Source: Lysinibacillus_B sp036662795
GTDB taxonomy: Bacteria > Bacillota > Bacilli > Bacillales_A > Planococcaceae
Direction: 5' to 3'
NCBI RefSeq assembly: GCF_036662795.1
Contig: NZ_JBAFWZ010000008.1
Coordinates: forward strand, 1 to 64,000
Length of the DNA stretch: 64,000 bases
Made by a program: the position numbers and the translations under genes. Shown here piece after piece: positions 35,551 through 44,079 of the stretch. The notes under the pieces were generated by a model. It saw nothing but the letters and a program-made list of their open reading frames with translations. It did no database searches and was not told the DNA's origin. Position 1 is the stretch's first letter. Each line of letters starts with the position of its first letter.

Positions 35551-36678
35551 TCATACCCCATCATTGTTTGTATATAGCGTAATTGATTGTTCTTCGAAAT
35601 ATTCTGCCACAGGATTATTTATTAAATTGAAGTACTCTTGAAAAATTTTCTCCATTACTACATTCGTTGTATAATTATCTCTGACTTTTTCTCGATTCCA
35701 TAAGGACATACACAATCTTTTTTCTTTATCTTGAAGTGTATTTATTGCTTTAATATTTCCATTAATATCTGCCACATCAACTAAAATTCCCCCTTTAGCT
35801 TCGATCATTTCTGGAATTGCTCCTACAGGAGTAGAAATAATCGGTAGTCCGCAAGCCATAGCTTCTAGTACTACATTGGGGAATCCCTCTGTAAAGGTTG
35901 GAAACAGCAGTAAATCAGATGATGTTAATTGATTTAATACTTCCTCTTTTGAAACCTCTCCATAATGCTGTAAATTTCGGGGTTTGTTAATAAAAGTAAA
36001 TTCCCCGCTTGCTTTTCCTATTACTTTAAAATTGATATTGGGCAACTTTTCTGCTATAGATATAATTTCAAAACATCCTTTATTTTTAGTAACGTGACCG
36101 ACAAATATTATATTTTTAATTTTGTTAGAAATATTTAGGTGATTATTATATATATTTTCTAAATCAATAAAGTTAGGAATCTTTATACTATTTTTATTCG
36201 ATATATTTTTAATATATTCTTCAGAAGCTTGGTTTAGACAAAATAATTGATCAGCGCTTTTACAAATTCCCCTAAATATAAGCTTCGATAGTTTACCTTT
36301 TACCATAAAACTTGTGTCACAATGAAAATGGACAACAACTTTTGCCTTTGTTTTTTTAGCTTTTTTTATGCAAATATAGTCTCTAATCATTCCTAAAGTT
36401 GAACATGCAGAATTAAAATGGACTATATCATAGTTATTTTTAAGTTCACTTTTCATAGATTTATAAATTGAAGTAACTCGTTTAATTTCTTCGAGTAGAT
36501 TTTTTTTTTCTAGATTGTTTACTCTTTCACCTTGAATTGCACTATTTACAATATCTACTTTATTTTCTTTGGCTAGTTCAGAATTAATAAATAGTTTAGT
36601 CCAAGTTGCAATTCCACCAGCAGGAGGTGGTAATGGAGAAATTAATAATACTTTTAGTTTTTCGTCATTTTTAAACAT
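35551..36678 (-). CDS. Family 4 glycosyltransferase
   Basis: The 375-residue GT-B enzyme begins KVLLISPLPPPAGGIATW and carries the donor-site sequence FPTFTEGFPNVVLEAMACGLPIISTPVGAIPEMIE near residues 260-295. It follows the 2-epimerase gene by three bases with only a weak G-rich ribosome site, so translation may depend on the gene upstream. The sugar donor is unknown. Confidence 0.91.
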   Translation of the reverse strand: MFKNDEKLKVLLISPLPPPAGGIATWTKLFINSELAKENKVDIVNSAIQGERVNNLEKKNLLEEIKRVTSIYKSMKSELKNNYDIVHFNSACSTLGMIRDYICIKKAKKTKAKVVVHFHCDTSFMVKGKLSKLIFRGICKSADQLFCLNQASEEYIKNISNKNSIKIPNFIDLENIYNNHLNISNKIKNIIFVGHVTKNKGCFEIISIAEKLPNINFKVIGKASGEFTFINKPRNLQHYGEVSKEEVLNQLTSSDLLLFPTFTEGFPNVVLEAMACGLPIISTPVGAIPEMIEAKGGILVDVADINGNIKAINTLQDKEKRLCMSLWNREKVRDNYTTNVVMEKIFQEYFNLINNPVAEYFEEQSITLYTNNDGV

Positions 36679-36681
36679 GGA

Positions 36682-37809
36682 TTAACTATGCCCCCAAACA
36701 ACCCGATTCACATAATGTGTATACGACAAAATAATCCTGAGTACTTTATCCGATACATTCGGCATACGGTAATCTTCCACAAGTCTTAACGTACCCGCCT
36801 CTTGTGTTTCTAATATTTCTAGCCCTAGTAACACCCGGTCCTTCTTCAACCCCACCATCATAACCGAGGCTTCTTCCATTGCTTCTGGTCGTTCATGAGC
36901 TTGTCGGATATTAAGGGCTTTAAATCCAAGGATGGATGATTCCTCGCTAATCGTTCCGCTATCACTAAGCACTGCCTTTGCCTTCGTTTGCAGCTTGACA
37001 TAATCATTAAACCCTAAAGGTTTCAGGGTTTTGACAAGTGGATTAAATTCAATACCCATCTCTTCGATCATTTTTCCTGTTCTAGGATGTGTACTCACAA
37101 TAACAGGGAGCTCGTATTTTTCTGCTACGGCATTTAAGCTTTCTACTAAATTTAGAAAGTTAACCTGTGCATTAATATTTTCTTCCCGATGAGCTGAAAC
37201 GACAAAGTATTCGCCTTCTTGGAGATTTAATCTTTGTAAGACATCTGACTTCTCAATATCCCCTTTTTTCGAATGGAGCACCTCATACATCGGACTACCT
37301 GTTTTAATAATACGATCCGCTGGAAATCCCTCTCGAAGTAGATACTCCCTAGCAATATCACTATAGGTTAAGTTGATATCCGCAGTATGATCGACGATTT
37401 TTCGATTTGTTTCTTCAGGAACCCGTTGATCAAAGCATCGATTTCCCGCTTCCATATGAAAAATAGGGATATGCCTTCTTTTTGCTGCAATCGCGCATAA
37501 GCAGCTATTAGTATCGCCTAATACTAAAAATGCATCCGGCTTAACCTCCGCTAACACGGGATCAATTCTATTTAAAATATTTCCAATCGTTTCAGTTGCT
37601 GTACCCGTCGCTGCATTTAAGAAATAATCTGGTTTTCTTAAGTTAAAATCATTAAAAAATACTTCATTTAGCTCGTAATCATAGTTTTGTCCTGTATGAA
37701 CAAGCGTATGTTCAATGGCATTCGATTGCTCTAATGTATTGATTACCGCAGACAAACGAATAATTTCAGGTCTAGTGCCTACTACAGTCATCACTTTAAG
37801 CTTCTCCAA
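36682..37809 (-). CDS. wecB: UDP-N-acetylglucosamine 2-epimerase family protein (CapG/FnlC-type)
   Basis: In this context the 375-residue enzyme most likely does the last step to UDP-N-acetyl-L-fucosamine (2-epimerisation of UDP-N-acetyl-L-pneumosamine), not the UDP-ManNAc reaction. Family features are VVGTRPEIIRL at the N-terminus, HTGQNYDYELN, VLGDTNSCL, HMEAGNRCFDQRVPEETNR and the DSGTISEES loop. It starts with TTG after GGAGG. The CapF- and CapE-type genes lie directly upstream, completing the three-gene FucNAc set. Confidence 0.9.
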   Translation of the reverse strand: MEKLKVMTVVGTRPEIIRLSAVINTLEQSNAIEHTLVHTGQNYDYELNEVFFNDFNLRKPDYFLNAATGTATETIGNILNRIDPVLAEVKPDAFLVLGDTNSCLCAIAAKRRHIPIFHMEAGNRCFDQRVPEETNRKIVDHTADINLTYSDIAREYLLREGFPADRIIKTGSPMYEVLHSKKGDIEKSDVLQRLNLQEGEYFVVSAHREENINAQVNFLNLVESLNAVAEKYELPVIVSTHPRTGKMIEEMGIEFNPLVKTLKPLGFNDYVKLQTKAKAVLSDSGTISEESSILGFKALNIRQAHERPEAMEEASVMMVGLKKDRVLLGLEILETQEAGTLRLVEDYRMPNVSDKVLRIILSYTHYVNRVVWGHS

Positions 37810-37812
37810 GAT

Positions 37813-38922
37813 TTATACCTCCAAATAATACGTATCCGGTTTTATAGGATCAAAGCATTCATTTACCCACATAATTGTGACAAGATCTGTTGCTCCTACA
37901 TTAACAATAGAGTGCGTGTAGCCAGTCGGAATATCTACTACCTGAAGCTTTTCACCATTTACACGGTATTCAATAATATCTTCAGAATCTAGTGCTCTAA
38001 ATCGTATTAAGCCTTCACCACTGACGACTAAAAATTTTTCGTTTTTTGTATGGTGCCAATGATTTCCTTTTGTAATCCCAGGCTTGGAAACATTAACAGA
38101 AACTTGCCCTCTATCCTGCGTTCGAATAAATTCGGTAAACGAACCGCGCGCATCCTTATTCATCTTTAAGTCATAAGAAAATCCATCAAGTGGTAAAAAA
38201 CTTAAATACGTACTATAAAGTTTTTTTGTTAGCGGATCATCCATATTTGCGATATTTAGATTTTTCCTATTATCCTTAAAGCCTTTTAATACACGTGCTA
38301 ATTGACCTAGTGTAATTCTATGAGTAATAGGCACCGTACAATAGTTTCCACATACCGTTGGAGACCCATTAAGCGCCCTTATAAACTCTGCTAACACATC
38401 ATCGATATAACAAAGAGTAAGTTCGACATCGCTATTATGAATTTCAATATCCTTATCCCTTGCTATATTGTGGCAATACGTCGCCACTACACTGTTGTAA
38501 TTTGGCTTACTCCACTTTCCAAATACGTTGGGAAGGCGGTACACATAAACTTTTGCTTGAGATTCCTCTTGATACTGAAACAACCGATCTTCCATTGTTT
38601 TTTTACTTTTCCCGTAAGGATTCTCTAATTCTGCTTGAATAGAAGAGGTTGCTAAAATCGGTGCAGCATTATCATGTTTTTTTAATAGCTCTACAAGATG
38701 TTCTGTGAAGCTGGCATTCCCTTCCATATAATCTTGCTCATTTTGCGTTCGGTTTATACCAGCACAATGGAAAATAAAATCACAACCTTTTACATAGATT
38801 TCGAGAAGTTCCGGATCACTATCTCTTGTAAACTCAAATATATTGTTAAACCCTCGATTTTTTAGTTCTGCAATTAAATTTTTTCCTATGAATCCACTTG
38901 CTCCTGTCACAAGGATGTTCAT
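37813..38922 (-). CDS. capF: CapF-type bifunctional sugar epimerase/reductase
   Basis: CapF makes UDP-N-acetyl-L-pneumosamine from the 4-keto sugar supplied by CapE. The protein has an N-terminal SDR domain (VTGASGFIG) and a C-terminal cupin with the zinc-site stretch KGNHWHHTKNEKFLVV. The frame starts at 38928, but the AAGGTGG spacing fits the second ATG at 38922, which gives 369 residues, the normal CapF length. It is four bases from the 2-epimerase gene. Confidence 0.93.
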   Translation of the reverse strand: MNILVTGASGFIGKNLIAELKNRGFNNIFEFTRDSDPELLEIYVKGCDFIFHCAGINRTQNEQDYMEGNASFTEHLVELLKKHDNAAPILATSSIQAELENPYGKSKKTMEDRLFQYQEESQAKVYVYRLPNVFGKWSKPNYNSVVATYCHNIARDKDIEIHNSDVELTLCYIDDVLAEFIRALNGSPTVCGNYCTVPITHRITLGQLARVLKGFKDNRKNLNIANMDDPLTKKLYSTYLSFLPLDGFSYDLKMNKDARGSFTEFIRTQDRGQVSVNVSKPGITKGNHWHHTKNEKFLVVSGEGLIRFRALDSEDIIEYRVNGEKLQVVDIPTGYTHSIVNVGATDLVTIMWVNECFDPIKPDTYYLEV

Positions 38923-38937
38923 CCACACATTCCACCT

Positions 38938-39975
38938 TTAGTTCATGATATGAATTTTATTATTCCAATCCTTTAATTCCTCTTGGATATAATCTAATTG
39001 CAGGAGTGTTGCTTTAATTTCTTCTACAGTTAACAGCTTTGTATTATTCGAATTGTATTCTTCTATATTTGTAAGCTTCGGATTTCCTTCTGCAAAATAT
39101 TTATTATAATTGAGGTCTCTTCTGTCAGCTGGCACTTTGAAAAAGCCACCCAAATCCTCTGCCACGACGAATTCTTCTCTTGTCAGTAGCGTTTCGTATT
39201 GTTTTTCACCATGTCGAGTACCTATGATTCTAATTTCGTTATTTGAATTAAAAAGTTCTTTTAAAGCTTGAGCTAAATCAGCAATCGTACTGGCAGGTGA
39301 TTTTTGCACCATAATATCGCCTGCCTCCCCATGCTCGAAGGCAAATAAAACTAGCTCAACAGCCTCCTCTAAGCTCATTAAAAACCTTGTCATTTTGGGA
39401 TCTGTTATCGTTAACGGTTGGCCACTCTTAATTTGTTCAATAAATAACGGGATAACGGATCCCCTAGATGCCATCACATTGCCATACCTCGTGCCACAAA
39501 TTAGCGTTTTTTCTGGAGAAACTGTCTTTGATTTTGCAACAAAAACCTTCTCCATCATCGCCTTTGAAATCCCCATTGCATTGATTGGGTAAGCCGCTTT
39601 ATCAGTTGACAGGCAAATCACTTTTTTCACCCCATACTCAATGGCAGCACTTAAAACATTTTCTGTGCCTAAAATATTCGTTTTTACGGCTTCTATAGGG
39701 AAAAATTCACAGGAAGGGACTTGCTTTAGGGCAGCTGCATGAAAAATATAATCAACACCGTGCATGGCATTTTTTAAACTTTCCGTATTTCGTACATCGC
39801 CGAGGTAAAATTTCAATTTGTCGTTGTTATATTTTTTTCTCATATCATCCTGCTTTTTTTCATCTCGAGAAAAAATGCGTATTTCTTTAATATTTGTGCT
39901 TAGGAATCTTTCCATTACGGCATTCCCGAAAGAACCGGTGCCACCTGTGATTAATAACGTTTTGTCTCTAAACAT
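38938..39975 (-). CDS. capE: CapE-type UDP-GlcNAc 4,6-dehydratase/5-epimerase
   Basis: CapE turns UDP-GlcNAc into the 4-keto-6-deoxy-L-sugar that begins the FucNAc route. The 345-residue SDR protein has GGTGSFGNAV at the N-terminus, HAAALKQVPSCEFFP and STDKAAYPINAMG with MGISK following, and RYGNVMASRGSVIP. It is soluble and lacks the N-terminal membrane region of the larger dehydratase at 44080, so the two act on separate pathways. Confidence 0.94.
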   Translation of the reverse strand: MFRDKTLLITGGTGSFGNAVMERFLSTNIKEIRIFSRDEKKQDDMRKKYNNDKLKFYLGDVRNTESLKNAMHGVDYIFHAAALKQVPSCEFFPIEAVKTNILGTENVLSAAIEYGVKKVICLSTDKAAYPINAMGISKAMMEKVFVAKSKTVSPEKTLICGTRYGNVMASRGSVIPLFIEQIKSGQPLTITDPKMTRFLMSLEEAVELVLFAFEHGEAGDIMVQKSPASTIADLAQALKELFNSNNEIRIIGTRHGEKQYETLLTREEFVVAEDLGGFFKVPADRRDLNYNKYFAEGNPKLTNIEEYNSNNTKLLTVEEIKATLLQLDYIQEELKDWNNKIHIMN

Positions 39976-39993
39976 CCAACAACCTCTTTTCAG

Positions 39994-41196
39994 TTATTCA
40001 AAATGGCTCATTATAATTTCATAGGAGTGTTTTGCGGTGTAGTTTTGTTCCAAATATGCCCTAGCGTTTTTTCCCATAGCTTCTCTAACTTCCTGCTCAT
40101 GTAATTGCTCGAGTTTTTGGTTGAATTGCGAAACATTATTACTTTCACACCACAAGCCAAAGTGACCATTTTCTATCACCTTGCCTATATCCGTATTAGC
40201 ATCAGTTGCAGCTAAAACAGGCATAGTAGCTTCCATATATGCTAGTAATCTGGATGGGAAGTTCGGGATTGTAAATCGGTAGTCAAGAAAGATTAATCCG
40301 ACATCACATGCATTCACTAATCGTTCATATTCTTCTAACGGAAGCTCTTCGTACAATTGAGCATTCATCGGCTGTTCCTTATCAAAATAAGCTTTAAGTT
40401 TAGCAAACTCAGTGCCGGAGCCAGCTATTATGAAAAATGCCTGTTTATTATTTTTATTTGCTTGTAAACATTGTATTAAGAAGTCGATTCCTTGAGGTTT
40501 TCCTAAATTACCGCCGTATATAAATACAGTTTTATCTGTGGGTATATTGTATTGGTTTCGTGTGAGGTTAATTTTGTTTTCATCTTTTATTATGGCTATG
40601 GGGTCAATACTATTAGGACAAATTTCTAGTGAGCTTGCAGAAATTTTTGTGTTGTGTTCTAGTAAAAAATCTATATTTGCCTGTGACATACACCCAATAT
40701 AATCAGATACTTTATATAATCTTTTTTCTTTCCATCTGAAATACTTGTAAATTACACTTGACCTACTAAACATATTTAAATCGACAGCATTTTGTGGAAA
40801 TATATCTTTTAGTAGCAGGTATGATTTAGCATCATCCCTTTTTTTTATATAATTAATCACTTTTTCAAAAGTTATTGGGGGTGTTGAATAAATAACTAAA
40901 TCAAACTTAACCTCCCCCAAGTATTGTTTGATAGCTCTTAAAAATTGCCCTTCGATTCTTATTGTTGAAATGCCTTTTTCAAATTTATTATTTTTAGTGA
41001 TATTACCAATTCTAACCTTTAAAATATGAATTCCATTTTCCTTTTTATATTCTGTGGGCATTTCGGTACGTTTTTCTCTTGAACTTACAACGTATACACA
41101 ATGACTATTTTCTCTGAACTGTCTTAATAAATCTGTATAGATTCCTTTATCCTCAATGTGATTAATACTACCAATTGATAAAAATAAAACGTTCAT
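39994..41196 (-). CDS. Family 4 glycosyltransferase, WbuB/CapL-like
   Basis: The 400-residue GT-B enzyme contains YSTPPITFEKVI, LKDIFPQNAVDL and FIYGGNLGKPQGIDFLI, which are typical of the WbuB/CapL group that transfers L-FucNAc. Its location next to the CapE and CapF genes supports this: the enzyme would use the UDP-FucNAc made by the three genes downstream. The C-terminal donor loop (LLAYMEATMPVLAATD) is intact. Sugar specificity is inferred. Confidence 0.88.
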   Translation of the reverse strand: MNVLFLSIGSINHIEDKGIYTDLLRQFRENSHCVYVVSSREKRTEMPTEYKKENGIHILKVRIGNITKNNKFEKGISTIRIEGQFLRAIKQYLGEVKFDLVIYSTPPITFEKVINYIKKRDDAKSYLLLKDIFPQNAVDLNMFSRSSVIYKYFRWKEKRLYKVSDYIGCMSQANIDFLLEHNTKISASSLEICPNSIDPIAIIKDENKINLTRNQYNIPTDKTVFIYGGNLGKPQGIDFLIQCLQANKNNKQAFFIIAGSGTEFAKLKAYFDKEQPMNAQLYEELPLEEYERLVNACDVGLIFLDYRFTIPNFPSRLLAYMEATMPVLAATDANTDIGKVIENGHFGLWCESNNVSQFNQKLEQLHEQEVREAMGKNARAYLEQNYTAKHSYEIIMSHFE

Positions 41197-41205
41197 CTCT
41201 TTTCC

Positions 41206-42216
41206 TCACAATTGAATTCTAATACTATTATTTTGAACTGTATTTTTCGAAAATACTTTTACATCGTTATACTTCATCATACAAATGCCTTCTTCATAAT
41301 TCCCTATCTCATCCATATTGATATTTCCAGTTAGATTTTTAATCATCATTCGAGGAAAATTAACTCCACTCTCATATGCATGTGGATAGCCTCCCCCAAA
41401 ACGAGGATTCACTTCAGAAATATAATATTCACCATTAACTTTAAAAATATCAATATCAATGACGCCATTAAACCCTGTAATTTTTACAAATCGATTAATT
41501 AAGTTAAACATATTATGGTCTTTGACTGATATTGCTTTATCTGTTTCTCCAGCCCGCATACCAATCTTTTCTTTTGTAAAAATAGCAACCGGGTCATTCG
41601 AAAGCATATCAATATAAACATCAGCCCCATATTCAACTCCATTAATTAACTCTTGTATCATTAAATTATCAAACCTATTAAATAATAATTCTATTTCTTC
41701 TTTCGATCGGACTATATTTATGTTGTTACTTGCACTTCCCTTAATTGGTTTTATAAACACTGGATAGTTTATTTTTCTAGCTTCAACATCACGATAAAAT
41801 TCATCTTTATCAATGTAACTTTTCATTGTTTTGAAATTATTTTTAACAAGATATTTATACATTTGATATTTATTGAAGCACATTTCAACTATTTCTAAAT
41901 CAGAGACAACAGGTATAGTTCCAATATCAAGAAAAGCTTGTTTATTTTTTGCAAGTAAACTAATTTCAGGATCAATCAATGAAAAAATAGCTTTTACACT
42001 ATAATCTTTACAAATAGAAAGAATGGTTTCTAAATATCCCTCATCTGTCATTTTTGGCACAATAAAATATTGGTCTCCTTCATATAAAGCTGGTGCTAAT
42101 TCACTACAATCTGTAACGTACACGTTTCCCATATCACTTAATTCTTTTTTAAAGTATTGAACTATTTTATTTCTAGTTCCGCAGCTTAAAATTAATATGT
42201 TTAGATCTTCATTCAT
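41206..42216 (-). CDS. ATP-grasp ligase (carbamoyl-phosphate-synthase-like), fourth in the cluster
   Basis: The 336-residue protein has a Rossmann-like N-terminus (LNILILSCGTRNKI), the ATP-binding stretch FIKPIKGSASNNI near residue 155, IQELINGVEYGADVY, and the metal-binding EVNPRFGGGYPHAYESG near residue 270. It belongs to a different ATP-grasp branch from the three paralogues at 22-30 kb. It lies 84 bases after the phosphoglycosyltransferase gene. In Neisseria PglB2 the same two functions are fused in one protein and put a glyceramido group on the 4-amino sugar, which makes a similar role likely here. The true donor is unknown. Confidence 0.86.
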   Translation of the reverse strand: MNEDLNILILSCGTRNKIVQYFKKELSDMGNVYVTDCSELAPALYEGDQYFIVPKMTDEGYLETILSICKDYSVKAIFSLIDPEISLLAKNKQAFLDIGTIPVVSDLEIVEMCFNKYQMYKYLVKNNFKTMKSYIDKDEFYRDVEARKINYPVFIKPIKGSASNNINIVRSKEEIELLFNRFDNLMIQELINGVEYGADVYIDMLSNDPVAIFTKEKIGMRAGETDKAISVKDHNMFNLINRFVKITGFNGVIDIDIFKVNGEYYISEVNPRFGGGYPHAYESGVNFPRMMIKNLTGNINMDEIGNYEEGICMMKYNDVKVFSKNTVQNNSIRIQL

Positions 42217-42300
42217 GCATCAGTTCCTCCAACATTTAATTTTTAAATAGCTTTATGTGAAATCAATACTAGTTCTATTTATAAGAATACGTTAAATATA

Positions 42301-42894
42301 CTAACCATAAATATTCTCTCGCTTAATAATTACTTTTATCGTTTTAAGTAACATTCTTAAATCGAGCCAAAAATTAAAACTATCTACATATTCAATGTCT
42401 AGCACTATTTTTTCATCCCATGTTACAGAATTTCTTACCGTTACTTGAGATAAACCAGTTATTCCTGGCTTCATGTCAAAGCGCCTTCTTTGAAAATCAT
42501 TATATTCTTCATATTTATAAGGGTGATATGGTATTGGTGGTCTAGGGCCAACTATACTCATCTCTCCACTTAGAACATTCCAAAGTTGCGGAAGTTCATC
42601 TAGGCTAGTTGCTCTTAAAATTTTCCCTACTTTAGTAATTCTATTATCATTTTCAGTATGGATAGATAATCCACTTCCGATCCTTTCAGCATTAACAACC
42701 ATAGTTCTAAATTTCAATATCTTAAATACTTTTCCGTTTTTACCTAACCTATCTTGAGTGAAAAAGACTGGTCCGTTTGAATTGAATTTAATTGCAAGAG
42801 CAATGATTAGAAGGAGTGGGGATAACAAAATTATGCCCAAAAGACTTCCACAAATATCGACTATCCTTTTTATAAATAAATTTAACCTTCTCAA
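42301..42894 (-). CDS. Initiating phosphoglycosyltransferase (PglC/EpsL-type)
   Basis: This 197-residue membrane-associated enzyme would put the first sugar phosphate on undecaprenyl phosphate. One N-terminal hydrophobic re-entrant segment (SLLGIILLSPLLLIIALAI) is followed by VFFTQDRLGKNGKVF, KFRTMV and the catalytic SLDELPQLWNVLSGEMSIVGPRP. The short form without extra membrane segments is the PglC type, which favours bacillosamine-like sugars. It starts with TTG after GGAG. The aminotransferase gene is three bases upstream. Confidence 0.93.
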   Translation of the reverse strand: MRRLNLFIKRIVDICGSLLGIILLSPLLLIIALAIKFNSNGPVFFTQDRLGKNGKVFKILKFRTMVVNAERIGSGLSIHTENDNRITKVGKILRATSLDELPQLWNVLSGEMSIVGPRPPIPYHPYKYEEYNDFQRRRFDMKPGITGLSQVTVRNSVTWDEKIVLDIEYVDSFNFWLDLRMLLKTIKVIIKRENIYG

Positions 42895-42897
42895 CTT

Positions 42898-44040
42898 TTA
42901 TCTCCACACTTCCTTAATAACATCGACAACCCTCTCTAAATCCCCATCTGTCATCTTCGTATCAGATGGTAAACAAACACCTTGATCAAACAAGCTTTCT
43001 GCCGTATTTCCGCCTATATAATCAAACTCTGAAAAAAACGGTTGCATATGCAATGGTTTCCATACCGGTCTTGATTCAATATTCTCTCGTTCCAAAGTCT
43101 CCATTATTTCTAATGGTGAAACTTTTCCATTTAGTGTCATAGCACTTAGCCAGTAGTTCGGCTCATTCCATTCATTAACTGGCATAAATTCAATACCAGA
43201 TAATTTACTTAGTTCATTTTTGTAGTACTCAAAGATATTTCTCTTTTTCGCTACTCGTTGATCAAGCACTTTCAGCTGCCCTCTTCCAATTCCTGCAAGT
43301 ATATTACTCATCCGATAATTGAATCCTAGTTCACTATGCTGATAATGCCTAGCTGTGTCCCTCGATTGTGTAGACCAAAATCTAACCTTTGATAATTTCT
43401 CTACATTATTTGAGACAAGCATTCCACCGCCAGAGGTAGTAATGATTTTATTACCGTTAAATGAATAAATTCCGTAATCGCCTATAGTGCCTGTTTGCTG
43501 TCCTTTGTATAGTGTGCCTAAGCTCTCGGCAGCATCTTCAATAACAGGTACGTTATATTTCTGGCAAATTCTCATGATAGTTCCCATGTCCGCCGATAAT
43601 CCATATAAATGGACAACTAGTACCGCTTTAACATTAGGATATTTATGAAAAGCTACCTCTAAAGCTTTTGGATCTATATTCCACGTCTCTTTATTACTAT
43701 CAATAAAAACCGGAACCCCACCTTCATAAATAATTGGGTTTGCTGTTGCGGCAAAAGTTAAGGTAGGGCAAAAAACAATATCTCCTTTGCCAATCCCAGC
43801 CGCTTTTAATGCCATATGAATAGCTGCTGTTCCAGATGAAAGAGCTACAGCTGATGAGCATCCTACTTTTAATGATAGTTCTTTTTCGAACTGCTCGATA
43901 TTTTCTCCTACTGGCGCGATCCAATTGGAGTCAAACGCTTCTTGAATATACTGTTTTTCATATCCTTCATCACTCATATGTGGAGAAGAAAGCAAAATTT
44001 TCTCTTGTTCTTGGACACTTGAGTATACGGGCTTAATCAC
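42898..44040 (-). CDS. DegT/DnrJ-family UDP-sugar aminotransferase (PglE/EpsN-type)
   Basis: The enzyme would convert the 4-keto sugar from the dehydratase upstream into UDP-4-amino-4,6-dideoxy-GlcNAc with PLP and glutamate. It has LSSPHMSDEGYEKQYI near the N-terminus, SSGTAAIHMAL, VIEDAAESLG with the cofactor Asp, and YSFNGNKIITTSGGG with the Schiff-base lysine. The frame opens at 44073, but AAAAGGAG lies seven bases before a GTG at 44040, giving 380 residues. It lies between the dehydratase and phosphoglycosyltransferase genes, the order expected for bacillosamine-type initiation. Confidence 0.9.
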   Translation of the reverse strand: MIKPVYSSVQEQEKILLSSPHMSDEGYEKQYIQEAFDSNWIAPVGENIEQFEKELSLKVGCSSAVALSSGTAAIHMALKAAGIGKGDIVFCPTLTFAATANPIIYEGGVPVFIDSNKETWNIDPKALEVAFHKYPNVKAVLVVHLYGLSADMGTIMRICQKYNVPVIEDAAESLGTLYKGQQTGTIGDYGIYSFNGNKIITTSGGGMLVSNNVEKLSKVRFWSTQSRDTARHYQHSELGFNYRMSNILAGIGRGQLKVLDQRVAKKRNIFEYYKNELSKLSGIEFMPVNEWNEPNYWLSAMTLNGKVSPLEIMETLERENIESRPVWKPLHMQPFFSEFDYIGGNTAESLFDQGVCLPSDTKMTDGDLERVVDVIKEVWR

Positions 44041-44079
44041 CTGAATTCTCCTTTTACTATTTTTATGAGTCATGCTGCT

